Source: Lingula anatina (taxonomy: Eukaryota > Brachiopoda > Lingulata > Lingulida > Lingulidae). Taken from it: a stretch of 64,000 bases of DNA. The notes beneath the pieces were generated by a model, which was not told the origin of the DNA, did not search any database, and saw nothing but the letters and a program-made list of their open reading frames with translations. Positions 32,173 to 44,257 of the stretch are shown here, one piece after another. Position numbers and translations under genes: made by a program. Where the stretch lies: NCBI RefSeq assembly GCF_001039355.2, contig NW_019775929.1, forward strand, positions 62,001-126,000, in the 5' to 3' direction. Numbering within the stretch: position 1 is the stretch's first letter; each line of letters begins with the position of its first letter.

Positions 32173-33729
32173 TTACGGGAGAACTGTGCTGTTTCTTAAG
32201 GCCAGAGTAACTGCCAGCATGATAATGCCTTGGAGACACCTAAATACAGAGTCCAAGTAGCAAAAGTCTCCAACTGATGCTTCCGACAGGCTTACAAAGA
32301 TCAAGCCCACACAGCCAGTCAAAGTTACACTAGAGCTCATGAAAACCATCTTATAGCAGGAACTTATGCTCAGTAAGTTTGGATAAACAGCATATGCAGT
32401 TAACTTTCCAGCTCTTTTATACACAACCAGAACAATGCAAATCACCGCATTGAACAATGCAGCCAGTGAGGCAGGTGCCACTACGAGGAGAAGGTAGGAT
32501 TGGATATTACCAAAGAAACATGTTCCTTGGCAGTAGAGCATTTTCACCGGGACAACATCCCACATGTCTGACACAATTCCAGCCGACACCACCAACAATG
32601 GAATTGTATATGTAGTTCCAATACAAGCCAACAGATGTCTCTTTGGGCTTTTGCTCCAAGACAGACTGGCTGTGACGCCGTGTAATGCCGTTAAGGTCAT
32701 ACTTGCTAGCCAAAGGAAACTTACCAGCCAAAAGAAATGGGCAGTAGCTATCAAAGCCATGCACACAGTGCCATCAGTTTTCACGGGGATAATTGCTGGA
32801 AGGGAGGAGAAGAACTGAACCAAGAGAAATATGATTGTGAGGTGTACGATCATTCCATCTGCAATATTCTTACAACCAGACCGAATAACGCAGGTGATGA
32901 GATGAACCAGAAATATAGTTAGTGAAATAGAAGGTAAAGCCCAAAATTCAAGAATAGTCATGGAAATTAGATTACCAGTCCTTGGTATAACTTTGGTATT
33001 ATTCACTGTTTGGGATATAGATTCTAGGAACTTTTCAATACTCTGTCTGCAGATAAATATGTTGCCCTCAAATTCAACAGCTTGACTCCGGTTGATGGTG
33101 ACTTTTTCTGCGCCATATTCAAAATAAAAATGAAAGGCATCATATTTCACGTTTGTAACGTCTGCCATTGAAACAACAACAACAGAGCATAAAGAAGAGT
33201 CGGCACTGAATGCTAGTCTGAATGCCTCGCCTAATTCCGACCAAGACGCACTTTTAAATGTAGGATTATCATTTGCAACACGCATGTTCATATCTATTTT
33301 GTTTTCTACAAAATATAAGTCAAGGGAAATGTCAACCTTAGGCAAAATGCTGGTTAAATTTTTTCGCATTGACGCCTTTGCAGATTCAATAGATTTATAT
33401 GTTGCCTGTTTACCTTCTAGTTCAAATGAGAATGTTAATAGCAGTTCTATTTGTGAGAATGGTTGGGAGGAGAACACTGCCTGGCAAGCAATATTTGACC
33501 TTTGGTCTAACTCAGCTATCCCTAATATACTGAAACTGAAAATAATTTCAGAACAAATCAATCTGTAATTGGTGCGAACATTGATTGGGATGTTCTCATA
33601 ATCAGTGAATGTAAAGATAATATCAATGTCCGTGTGCAGCCCAGAAAATTGCTGAAGCAAAGGTATGCAATCTCTATGAATGACGTCGTAGTGAAACTGA
33701 GGGGGGCAATCTTCATTACCACTGGCACA
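32173..33729 (-). CDS. Receptor copy E, exon 3 of 3 (ectodomain and 7TM)
   Basis: 518 codons plus TAA, after the acceptor CTCTTTTCAG, opening CASGNEDCPPQFHYD. Same length as A exon 3. The ectodomain half is diverged (LDQRSNIACQAVFSSQPF). The 7TM half is nearly the same as the other copies, with MHGFD-frame shadows on both strands only because the DNA is conserved. TM3 HFFWLVSFLWLASMTL, loop 2 YCQGTCFFGN, TM7 CLQGIIMLAV. No GPS motif. Tail RNSTVLP. Confidence 0.85.
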   Translation of the reverse strand, partial: CASGNEDCPPQFHYDVIHRDCIPLLQQFSGLHTDIDIIFTFTDYENIPINVRTNYRLICSEIIFSFSILGIAELDQRSNIACQAVFSSQPFSQIELLLTFSFELEGKQATYKSIESAKASMRKNLTSILPKVDISLDLYFVENKIDMNMRVANDNPTFKSASWSELGEAFRLAFSADSSLCSVVVVSMADVTNVKYDAFHFYFEYGAEKVTINRSQAVEFEGNIFICRQSIEKFLESISQTVNNTKVIPRTGNLISMTILEFWALPSISLTIFLVHLITCVIRSGCKNIADGMIVHLTIIFLLVQFFSSLPAIIPVKTDGTVCMALIATAHFFWLVSFLWLASMTLTALHGVTASLSWSKSPKRHLLACIGTTYTIPLLVVSAGIVSDMWDVVPVKMLYCQGTCFFGNIQSYLLLVVAPASLAALFNAVICIVLVVYKRAGKLTAYAVYPNLLSISSCYKMVFMSSSVTLTGCVGLIFVSLSEASVGDFCYLDSVFRCLQGIIMLAVTLALRNSTVLP

Positions 33730-34282
33730 CTGAAAAGAGAACAAAGAAAATTGGATAATTGGGTCAAGATTTGTTGAAGTTTGATAGCGTTATGGTTATT
33801 AATCAATGCAACGGCAGTTATGTAAACCATAGCTTTTTAAAGATTTATAAAAGCACTTATGTAGGCCCAAAGGCAAGGCATAGAACGTCCTTTTAATCAT
33901 TTTATTACGAATTTCCAGCCTGGCAAAACACTATTTTTAACCTAATTTTATAACGGATTTCCTGTGTTAACTTTACGTTGTGGGGCTTCCATTTTGTCTT
34001 TACAAAGAGAAACACGGTTGATCGATAGTCTGTATTGGTATCGGGTAAATGAAGATCCTGGTCTATGTATCCCTTTTTGTTATGACTTTTTTTATAATAT
34101 CCGAGGAAACAAATTGGGTCCAACGGGTAACATTGTCTTTACGATTTATACACAATCACCATCATGGGTTTATGAAAAAGTTTATTTTCATATAATAATA
34201 ACAATAATAATAATTATAATAATAATAAAACGTATGTGGTTATTTCATTACCAAACTCGTGACTCCTATATAATATACATAC
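33730..34282 (-). other. Intron 2 of copy E
   Basis: 553 bp, the shortest intron 2 in the family, with a TAATAATAA-rich stretch at about 34190-34230. Confidence 0.75.
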
Positions 34283-34410
34283 CGGGTCGGAGCTGATCTG
34301 GGAGTGTTGTGAACCTCTGCAATGGTACCTGTTGTTTTCTTTAGCCAATATTGAACCAACAGATAGAAGTGAAGAGAATGCCGCGGGATTGTACCCATAT
34401 CCAGGATCTC
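34283..34410 (-). CDS. Receptor copy E, exon 2 of 3
   Basis: 128 nt on the minus strand between ATTACCAG and GTATGT. It encodes DPGYGYNPAAFSSLLSVGSI and YHCRGSQHSQISSDP, in the family phases. Confidence 0.85.
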
Positions 34411-34510
34411 CTGGTAATGTATGATTGGAAATGTGCCAATATTAAATTACATTTAAAACCTTTTCCAGTTTAAGATACAGAAGATAATGTGCTTGTGTGC
34501 GTGCGCGCGT

Positions 34511-34565
<55 letters not shown>

Positions 34566-34795
34566 CAGTTTCATCCTCATTATTAAAAAAGAATTTAAAA
34601 ACATATTGATAGAAAAAAATGCGCACGGGCATATTTGAACATGTTTAAAAAAGGAAAAATTAGTTCAAAGTTCAATCTCTCGGATGGAAAATTAAGGCTA
34701 AACTGATTGCTAAAAGAGGTACTATTTTCATTTGTCTTTTTCAGAAAAAAAAATGTTAAATACATAAAGAACTATATATAGATTTTTGTACTCAC
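34411..34795 (-). other. Intron 1 of copy E
   Basis: 385-bp intron. On the plus strand it shows (GT)n then (GA)n at about 34505-34562, the counterpart of the intron 1 microsatellite in A, B and D. Confidence 0.75.
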
Positions 34796-36032
34796 TGTTT
34801 CTTTGACAGCTAGCTGTTCCGTCAAAGTACGGACCATCCCAACAAAGAAAACAGAAGAAATTCTTAAAGAGTGTCCCTTGCAATTTCACAATATTAATTG
34901 GTCCTTCAGAGCACAAATTCACCAGTACGTCATATGATATACCAGTATTGACACCTTTCCAATAAATGAAGTCAAAGTCTTTTACACTAGGGCACTTCAC
35001 TAGCATTGCTGTATTTTCTTCAGACGTACACAGACGCATTGCCGAATCTATTGTAGAAAGATAGTTGATGTAGCAATCTGAGTCGGTCTTCAAAACCTCT
35101 CGAATGGCTTCATCTACAGATGACATGTTTTGGAAATTCTGTGGGCCTTGGAGATAACAGCCTAAGGTGGCATTCCAGGGATCAATGTCTGAGATACTGT
35201 GACACTGTGTACAGAATATGTTCTTGAAAGAGAGTCCAGACTCCTTGTCGTACACAGGGGTATAATGTAAGGCGAGGTCTGTCATATTGGGACTGTTACT
35301 TTCACACTTCATTCGTATGCCTTCATCCTGCCAACTTTCTGGGCATGTCGAGACAAACCAAAAATAGACCGGGTTGGTCTCTGAATATGCCAGTGGATCC
35401 TTCAGGCATTTCATTTGAGGTAGGGTAATATTTCGGATGAAAGTTTGCTCTGTGTGGTTTGAAGCACAGTCCCGCTCCATTTGCCAACAACAATCATCAA
35501 ACATGTGACAGTATTTGTCACAAAAACATTGTATTTGGAAAAACCTCCCAGTAAGAAAATTTTCAGCAAGACAGAATTGAACATTTGGTTTTGGAATATG
35601 GATGATATTGGTTATCTCAGCAAAACTCGTATTGGCCCCAAGGGTAGCTACTGTGCTCAATGCAGGTGTTGCATCATTAATTTCGGATGTGTTCAAAGTG
35701 GCATCTGGAAAATCAGCCATGTCATCGGCCAATAAATGACGCCGAAATCTACCAGGTATCCAGGGCTCAGAAAAATCTGAACCTTGGATGGGGTGTCTTT
35801 TTGTATGTCTTCTTACCATTGCTCTTGTTTTGGTCCCCTCAGGTTTGGCGTCTGCATTCCTTCTTCCTCCAAGATACTCTCGCCTGTCTTTCATTAAAGG
35901 TGGATTTACCTTTTTTGCCACTTCCAGATTTGCTGTCGATTTTCCTTTTGGCGTCTCTTTGTTAGTTTTTGAATGATAAAGAAAAACCATTACCAGGAGA
36001 AAAATTGTAACAAGCACTCTGAATTTCCCCAT
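34796..36032 (-). CDS. Receptor copy E, exon 1 of 3
   Basis: Open from ATG at 36032 (MGKFRVLVTIFLLVMVFLYH) to AACA/GTGAGT. 1237 nt, the same length as A exon 1. It retains the furin-like GRFRRHL site, the SMB-like knot (FCLA...QCFCDKYCHMFDDCC...DC) and both cysteine modules (CPESWQDEGIRMKC; CPSVKDFDFIYWKG). Predicted whole protein about 973 residues. Copy E is the only receptor on the minus strand. Confidence 0.85.
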
Positions 36033-36695
36033 CGGGAATTGCCAAATTACCATCAACGAAAGTATGCCTTGTCAATAAATTTTCCTGATTTGAACAGGAA
36101 GCAAATTTGTGATGATTGGAAGCAACAGCATGCTTTAAATAGTTAACTCTCTCGTGAGTTGAAACAAACAATATATAATAACTGTAATTAGTTTACTTAT
36201 AATGCTTCTCTTAACGTCATTTGACTTGGTTGTTATTTTGTAGCCATAAAGACTAAACGCTCTTTGGAAGGGTCCATTGATTAGAAGTCACCTAAGAAGA
36301 ATGAAAAATACTTTTTTCGTTTTATTTTTTCCTTGTTAAATTATTTTATTTATGTATTAATTCGTATTTATTTTAATTTTTTGCAAAAATTCAGAATATG
36401 TGACATACATGTCTAACCTAAACCACTCTTTTTAATTCTTCTTGTTAAGTTTGAATGTTTCATTATGCTCAATTATAAAATGACCAATGCGTCATATGAA
36501 GTCATTAAGTACTGGAAAATTAACTTTCATAACATTTCGCAATTATCGGGTTTCTTCGTCGAGGAGTTTAAATTGTTGAAGTCGTGCAAGTGAAAAGCAT
36601 GATCCAAATGATCGTGGCCAAATTAGTCTCGTCTACTTGATTTTCATTGGCATCTGGTTGCATAAGAAGTGGTGAGAGCTAGGAAAATTAACTTA
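36033..36695 (-). promoter_or_regulatory. Conserved 5' flank of copy E
   Basis: Reverse-oriented counterpart of the A/B/D flanks. The distal block (CTCACCACTTCTTATGCAAC, ATGCCAATGAAAATCAAG) lies at about 36680-36560. TATTTAAAG is at 36141-36133, 109 bp before the ATG. CCAAT is not retained. Confidence 0.55.
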
Positions 36696-39600
36696 AAACT
36701 AAACCCCCCTTGCAGAATTGGTTGTTATCAATTGTATTCAGCAGTAGTTTCCATCTGAGCTATCATTTAAGGATATTGTCACCCTTTGCCCAAAACTCCT
36801 TATTTACTGCCTTACATACATTTTTTTTTTTTTTGGGGGGGGGGGGGGGTAATAGAAAAATCTTCAGTGTTGAGTGTGACGTCATAATTGGGATTTATGG
36901 GTAAAAATTGAAAATCGGTTTCTTAATTTTTTCTTTTACCTGAGCACCCAGGATCACCGTTTCAACACCGATTTAATGATACGATCTAGTACTCCAAAAC
37001 CCTGCCAGCGATTTACTTTTCTTATGTCTTAGTTCAGATTGTATCGTTAATAAAGCAAAATAATGCCTTTGTTTAATAAAAATCTGTAATAAGGGGCCCA
37101 TAACTCCTTAACAAAAACATTTAAACCAAAATTACGACTAGTCTATACATGAACACTCGTGGTCAACTCTGCCAATTTAAGTGATAAAATCTTGGGTATG
37201 CTTTTACATTGCAACGTGAAATATAAACGCCGTTATTTTATATTTTCGAGTTTTTTAAACATTTCTTTTAATCAGCAAAAAGGTACATTGTAGATGCATA
37301 TCGAATAATGAGATGCAAGAAAAACCTCATTTTCGGTATCTGGATGATAATAGAGGGTTACAATATCCTTAAGATGGGGTTGGCTTGAAACTGTCAATTT
37401 CTACCAAAGAGTAAAAAACTTCATCACTTTCTCGTCATAAGCTAAAAACCACGCAAAGTCTTATCGAGCCAGAAAATCACAACTGGATGTTGTGTCGAAT
37501 TTACCCGTTTTGGGATTATTAGTGCGTTTTTACGCAAGCGTGATAATTTTAAAATAAGCTCGGTCTAATATATGTTTTCTCCAATATTAAGTCTCACACA
37601 ATATCTTCTAACTGTATGTTAATTTCATGGAATTTTGCTAAGGAGGATCGAATGCAGTATGCAGTAAACGAAAGGATTCTGTCTCGTTTATAATCTAAGA
37701 GCTGGCATGCACTTAACTGAGAAACATATTTGCACTTTTTAAGTTATTAAAATATTATTAATAGTTTGTAGAATTGCTATGAAAATAAAACACATTGCTA
37801 ATATTTCTAATAATAAGAGGTTGGTACACATGAGAGTTGTAAGTAAATGTAGTTTTTGTTTTAAGTAACTGTAAGTAACCATTTGCATTTACAACTGCAC
37901 AATCTTCTTGAGTATTGTAGTTGCATCATTTGTCAATGAAACGTTTATTATGAAGTTAACTTTACAGATAGAAAAAATGCCTTTTTCTATTTTGTTCAGT
38001 GTGCAGAGGTCTGCATTTCTTTGATTTAATTTATTTTCGTTATTTTCCTGTCATTAATACTTTCAAAAGCTTTTTCAGTAAGAAGCAATAAAGTGTTTAT
38101 ATTCTTTGTGAAACAAGAAACAGTAGCTTTAAGAGGTATGGGCACATTATCGTTTCTGTTTGTCGTAAGTTAGTTCTACATGGTAAGTTTCTTCGCCACA
38201 ATAGGCAAGATAACACACAGCAGTCGGTGGCAGATAATACAGGAAAAAAATCCACGCACTTGCGCACTTAAAAACACCCATAGACCCATTGCAGCAATTA
38301 CAAGCCCAAAATAAGAAATGCGTGTGTTAATTTTAAACGAATATTATTCTAAATTATTGTTATATAATTGACAGTATCTTATCACCTCTGTCTGCTGACA
38401 AGGAGGTTGTTTTTGGTCCCGTTTGTTCGTATGTTTGTTTGTTTGTTTTTTTTTTTATTTTGTGTGTCTTCCAGGGGAGGCCGAATGGTGACTATCTCAA
38501 GAAAAACCGAGCAATCTCGGCGCGAACATCTACGTACAGTTTCTGCTTTATGGTTTTATTACAGATTTTTCATTCAAACAAATGAAACAGTTCGATTGTT
38601 GCCGTTAGAGCCATGCGTTTATGATTAGTTTTCATTGTGTATATTGCACGACGCGTCATTCTTGTATCTCTACATGATTAGTTAGTTCATGTCATTTGAT
38701 GGGCGTGTATGAGGCAAGCTAAGCTTCTTATTGGTCAATGTTTAGAACACAGTTCGTGATAATTTCTTATATGTGCTGCAAATTTCGTAGGTCCATCGCA
38801 GACGTCAGAGACAGCCGGTGTGGCAGGAATTAATGGAAGTCCTAGGAACTGAAGTCCGGGCTCCCATATGATAAGTACAGCGTAGGATTAGTTGAGGTAT
38901 TGGGGTAAGTACGTGGGACGAATGACACCTGTACAGAGTAATGGGAAGCGGACTACGGTTCCTAGCAGACTTCCATTCCTGTTACACCAGTATAACGAGG
39001 ACGGAAGTAGCCCTACCAGTCAATTAGTTATAATTTCATTACTGTGCAATAAAATAATTTGTAACGTACTTCAAGTATATTTCTGACAATGCCTGGCAAT
39101 GAAGATTTCCAAATTACTTTTTAAGCGAATGCAGTTTAAATTGAGCATATTTCGTGTAAAATTAAACATTCGACTGTGCCCTGTCACCAAATCGTCTTGC
39201 TTATCAAGGTTGTAACTGAAAATTTTATTCATGGATTAAATAAAGCAAAAACATGAAAATTATGACCTGCAACAAACGACGTCACGAAGGCTTTTTTGCT
39301 TTTTAAAAGCCGGGCAACACCACGAAGTAGTCGCAAGCTCTTTACTGCGTCATTTAAAATAAACATTCTAGACAAGGGTTTCTGACCCACATATACTTGT
39401 CAAACATAAACTGAAACGTTGTGAATCGATCCCAATAAAAAGTCCGAAGTCCGACGAATATTTATTATCATATTGCTTACGAAACAGACTGACAAACTGA
39501 ACTTTACCTTTCTGAACAGCAACAACCAGACCAAAACACCAATTTGCTTATCGTGATACGCAATGATCAGAGATGACTGTGGGTCTGATAAAATAGTTCC

Positions 39601-42600
39601 AAATATTGGCCGTGACTGGGACAGAACATTCTTTCACTGGCCAATTAATTTTGATACATCTGTTTGTAGGTGTTTGATTATCATAATAATTCAGGATTCT
39701 GTCTCCGTAGTTGCACTTTTTCAACCCTCAAACTCTGTATCAAGTTAATTGTAATGTTAGTTATGCCGACAGACGTGTATTTCTACCTACTGCTCCACAC
39801 GCTACCTAGGGTCATCTATTGGAGATTCTTTGAAAAGCTGGTATTAAATAGTTAACGTTGAGATATTAGTAAACCTAGTGTACCACCAGCTGTCTCTGTG
39901 GACTTCCGCCATACTGGCATTTTTATTAATATTTGCTTTTTATTCGAAGATGTTCACTTTTAAGCCATTTTCTCTCATGAGGCTGGAAATCTGAGAAAAT
40001 TCAACTGATTTAACCGAATTTGCTTTAAAATTAAACTGTTCTCAGAGTCGAGTTATAACTTGATATTGAAAATTCATTGTATATTGAATAAGATAAAAGA
40101 ATCCGCGTAGATTTTTTATTAAAGATTTCTCTTGAAAACGTATAATTTATTCTGTTGAGTTTAGCGGGGTTTGGTAACCGGTAAGAAATTATGGTAAGAA
40201 CTAGACCATTTTTGACCAGTCCAAAGTGAATTCTTTGCTCAATTTCCCGACCAGCTCCTTTTTCAAAACAATTGTAAAATGTTTTCCAAAACAGCAAAAG
40301 ACACAATGGTAGGGTTGTATCATTCTTTACTGCAGCAATAGCATACTTTTCACTGGTACACAGTACAAATGATAAAATTATATTGACGATAAAGTGATAT
40401 ACACAAGCTATCAGTGAACTAAATGAATTGACATACACATATATACAAAACAATGAATTACAATCAATAGTTACAACTTCATTGCTTTAGAATAACGTTA
40501 TAATAATAACTTAAAAGACCAACTCGGACTTCCGTGTCAGTTGGCTCATTAACCATACGTAATAAAACAGTTTCTTGTCGTACAATTTATGACTTAAAAC
40601 ACGATATACCCTGAATAAGTGAGAGGTCGTCTCGTTTGCCATTCGCCTACATCAAGCAGCAGCCACAAGCCTAACAACGCTGTATGCCTACATAGAGGGC
40701 ATACCGATAGTTCGGACGCTCTAAAACGCCACTGCCTGCAAAGGTATTCAATCTTATGCTTTTTTTTTCAAAATTATACAACACAAATAAAAATGAAAGT
40801 TGGTCCCACTTTCATAAGACATATTTGGTTTGTACAAGAACAGAGGTGACACTAGCAAATAAGTAACTGTAGCAAATTCACGATTTCCTTTAAGTTGATC
40901 ATTTTGAGAATTCCTGAAGTCTTGGCATATCTTGTTACGATTGAAGTGCACTCATGGAACACACGAGAAAGAACCATGTTGAAATCTTAGAGCTTTCATG
41001 CATCTTTAATTTGTTTGATTTCATTTCACCCCTCTTTAAAGTTTAAGTCACAGAACAGAAAAAAATCTACAGGTGCAGAAATTACTTTTATGCTATAGTA
41101 GCATTATCTGGAATTCCAAGTGGCACATTTCCAAAAATACACTCCCCTGCATGCCAAACCATCAGTGCAGTATACTTTCACAAAACCTGCCTGCCATGCT
41201 TTATCCATGCAACTGCTAGGTAGGTGAAAAAAATAGCACAAATCCTTGTAATGGCAGATATTTGTGGGTGGAGCTAATCTTTGTATGGGTGGTGCTTAGC
41301 AGGTGTGGGCGGAGCTTAGTCTTGAGTGGGTGGAGCTAAGCCAAGTTGACAGAAGGAGAACCAAGCCTGAATTGGTTTTGTCATTTATGCATTCCTAAGG
41401 AGGCAGCTATAGGGTTAAGGTGACCATCTGAAATGTATAAAGAATATATAGAAATTAACTTCATCCCATGCTGTATGATGAAGATTCACATGATAAAGGG
41501 TTAAAACATCTTGACAGTTGATAGGAGTTAAATTGCTTTTTTCATTGTTTTCATTTTTGATTATGTTTCCTTCAGTATTCCTTTTGGTCCTTTCAACAGC
41601 GGTCAAAACTGACTGCCAAAATGATTAAATAGAAGTCATTAGTAACAATATGTGTATCTGTCCTTTTTGTGCAGCATTAACCCTGTATCACAAAGTGATA
41701 TTATACAAGATCTAATTAAAATGGTATTATTAAGCTAACTCACTGACAAATTTTATGACTTTATATCCATGTAAAATCATGTATAAAAACTATAATTAAG
41801 TGATACACAGGATAGAGTCACAATTTATGAAAAAAAAATGCTGTTATGTTTATTTGCACATAATAATGCCATTTTAAAATTTCAAATAATGGAACAAATC
41901 CCTGGTCATATAAAATGCAACATAAACACAAAATCAGCTCACTACCAGCAAATCTGTAGGATAGCAAACATTTGTGCTAAAAACACAACTTTTTTTCTTT
42001 TATCAAAATTTTCTTTTGCATATATCCTTGTTATATGGTATCATGAATTAATACCAGGTCCAAAAGTATAGGATGTTAATGTGAATGACCAACAAACAGT
42101 TTACTACTACAAATTTCATGAACACTTGATATATATAAATTGATTCCAAAATGTTCTCTTCAGATATTTGCAGAGCAGTTGTGTTCTTTAGCACAAACAT
42201 TTATAACAACATATATATAATGGATGAATGATGAAATATATGCATAACAACAAAGAAATAATGAAAATGAAACATAATAAAAGAACAAAAAATAGACAAC
42301 ACATAATTTGCCCAAAGGCATTTATGGAAGGAAAATAAGAGGGTATAAACAAAAATGCATGAAACAACGAAAGAAATGTGAAATAAAAGTGTAAATGAGT
42401 ACCTTCTCCCAAACAAAGTGAACATGTGATTAATTAATACTCTGCTATATTGGATTAAGCTACCACCTCTTATAGTAAGCAAAATGACTTGGGTATTATG
42501 CTGCCACCTATAGTGTAAGCTGAAAACTGTCCAGAGACTGACCTGCCACCTATAGTCTAGGCTTATATACTTAGATTTTCTAAACCAAGAGCCAGGTACA

Positions 42601-44091
42601 TTAGATAGCTTTACAGTGCAAAATCACAACAGCAAAAACCAGTGTGAAAAGGATTAAAGATGACATTGGAATGGCGGCCAATTCTATATAGCAATATTAG
42701 ACAAAACACCACAAAACCAGAACAGACAATGGACAACTGTACAGTGGAGAGCCTTGAAGCAGCATGAAAGCAACAGAAGCTAAGCTTAAAAGGGGATAAA
42801 CATGGTAGTCCATATTTTTGAAAGTTCACAACTTACAAATCTGTTCATCTCTATTGTAAATGAGACTGGCATCCACGCAGCAACGTATTGAACCAAATAT
42901 ATCTCATTCCAAAAGAGCTACAAGTATGAAGATTTGAGGTCATGGCCTTTCAAAAAATAGAACACACCAAAAAAAATGTTGGGAAACAAACTGTGCCTTA
43001 CCCACTCATTTTGTATGGATTCTAATAATATATTTGAGAAGGGATCTGCATGGACTTTATGTTTCAGCCTATTCCTTTCATTTTTACTGTGTACTTACCA
43101 GCCAGAAACCAGCTTGGTGCCCTCCGAAGAAGCTTTTGGCCTCAGCTGAAGTCTGGTGTTAGTTTTATTTCCTACCCAATCTACCCATGCTAACTGGCAT
43201 GAATGTAGCTATTTCAATTACCATGTGGTAAACTAGTGTTCTCAATCGGGAAATGATTCAAATTCATGGAAATTGGGAAATGGTAAAATACACTGCACTT
43301 TTTAAATTGAACATTTTGAAAATAAAACTTGTCAGTATTTTGCATACAAATTGCTTAACTGTGCTTATTATTTAATGAGGAAAGATCCATTTCCCTTTAA
43401 AATTTCCCTTTTTTAGAGGCAATGGTTCATAAGGCCAAAACTGCAACTTTTCTTATATTCAGATGTTTTTGTTTAGTGATTTTCAAGTATAAAATATCAA
43501 ATGTTATTTTAAGTATATGAAAAATGTAGAAAACTAGTTTAAAACCCTTTCACTAGTGCATCAGGTAAAAGTACCTAGTAACATGCAGTTTCCCTTATCG
43601 ACACCATCTGAGCAGAGTTGACCAATCAATCTAACCAATGTCTAATCTCAAGTTCAAATGATGACATGCACACAGCGTCATCTATTGGTGTACTTACACA
43701 CCTCAATTGGCACGAATCCATCTTTACTAAAAACTGATCAGTTTCATTTTGGTTTGATTGATTAGTTTCAATTTCTGCAATAATTCCTACTTCTTATTAC
43801 CAAAGGTTCAACGAAGCGAGGCAATAAAAAAGCAGTTAATAAAGCAGCAGTGGATATGTTTTAAGCGAAACCATGACAAACCAACACAACACCCCTTAGT
43901 TAACTATTATGTGAGTGCCATAAATGGTGAAGAAGTTCCCTCTACACACAGGGTGCTCAGCGCTAGTTTAGTAAGACACAACAAGAATTGCAACTCCACA
44001 ATATCTAGATAGTTTCACACTTTTTCTATCCAAAAATGTGACCCACTTCTACACCAGTTTGTCTTCTCACCTAGCGCCATCTATGCATGTG
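36696..44091. other. Gene-poor intergenic region
   Basis: No supported gene on either strand. It holds a T-tract/G-tract at 36823-36850, a dispersed TTTG-rich repeat at about 38395-38460, four short G-TGGG-GGAGCTTA-like repeats at about 41264-41336, and three imperfect copies of a CCACCTATAGT-AAGC unit at about 42461-42560. The 140-codon minus frame at 40031-40453 has no recognisable features. Confidence 0.6.
38395..38460 (+). repeat. Dispersed TTTG-rich repeat, plus orientation
   Basis: Begins ACAAGGAGGTTGTTTTTGGT followed by CCCGTTTG and tandem TTTG units. Related to the minus-strand copy at about 2300-2365. Confidence 0.5.
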
Positions 44092-44257
44092 TCATACAAT
44101 AGTGGCAGGTTTGATAGTGTTATCCTGATCCTCATACCATGCAAGCATCTCTTCACTAAAAGCCTCGGCTAAACTCTCGCCAGCATCAAAAGTGAAGCTA
44201 GCATCGCGGCTAACGAGTTTAGAAGGCGGGTTCAATTCAGAGGAGTCGGAATGTAAC
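44092..44257 (-). CDS. FRMD4-like gene, probable last exon (alternative C-terminus)
   Basis: 166 nt: one base plus 54 codons and TGA. Preceded on the minus strand by CATGTCTTACAG. The text LHSDSSELNPPSKLVSRDAS then FTFDAGESLAEAFSEEMLAW is acidic and clearly non-random. The acceptor phase matches exactly an AG/GTCAGT donor at 46273-46272 inside the preceding large exon. It also matches the donor at 48209. The protein would end NTIKPATIV, a class I PDZ-ligand pattern (T-x-V). Alternatively it is the end of a separate gene, but the phase fit argues for the FRMD4-like gene. Confidence 0.6.

Noticed and set aside
40031-40453. 140-codon minus-strand frame
   Set aside because: AT-driven composition (many I, F, Y, N), no splice structure, no recognisable domain, no paralog.
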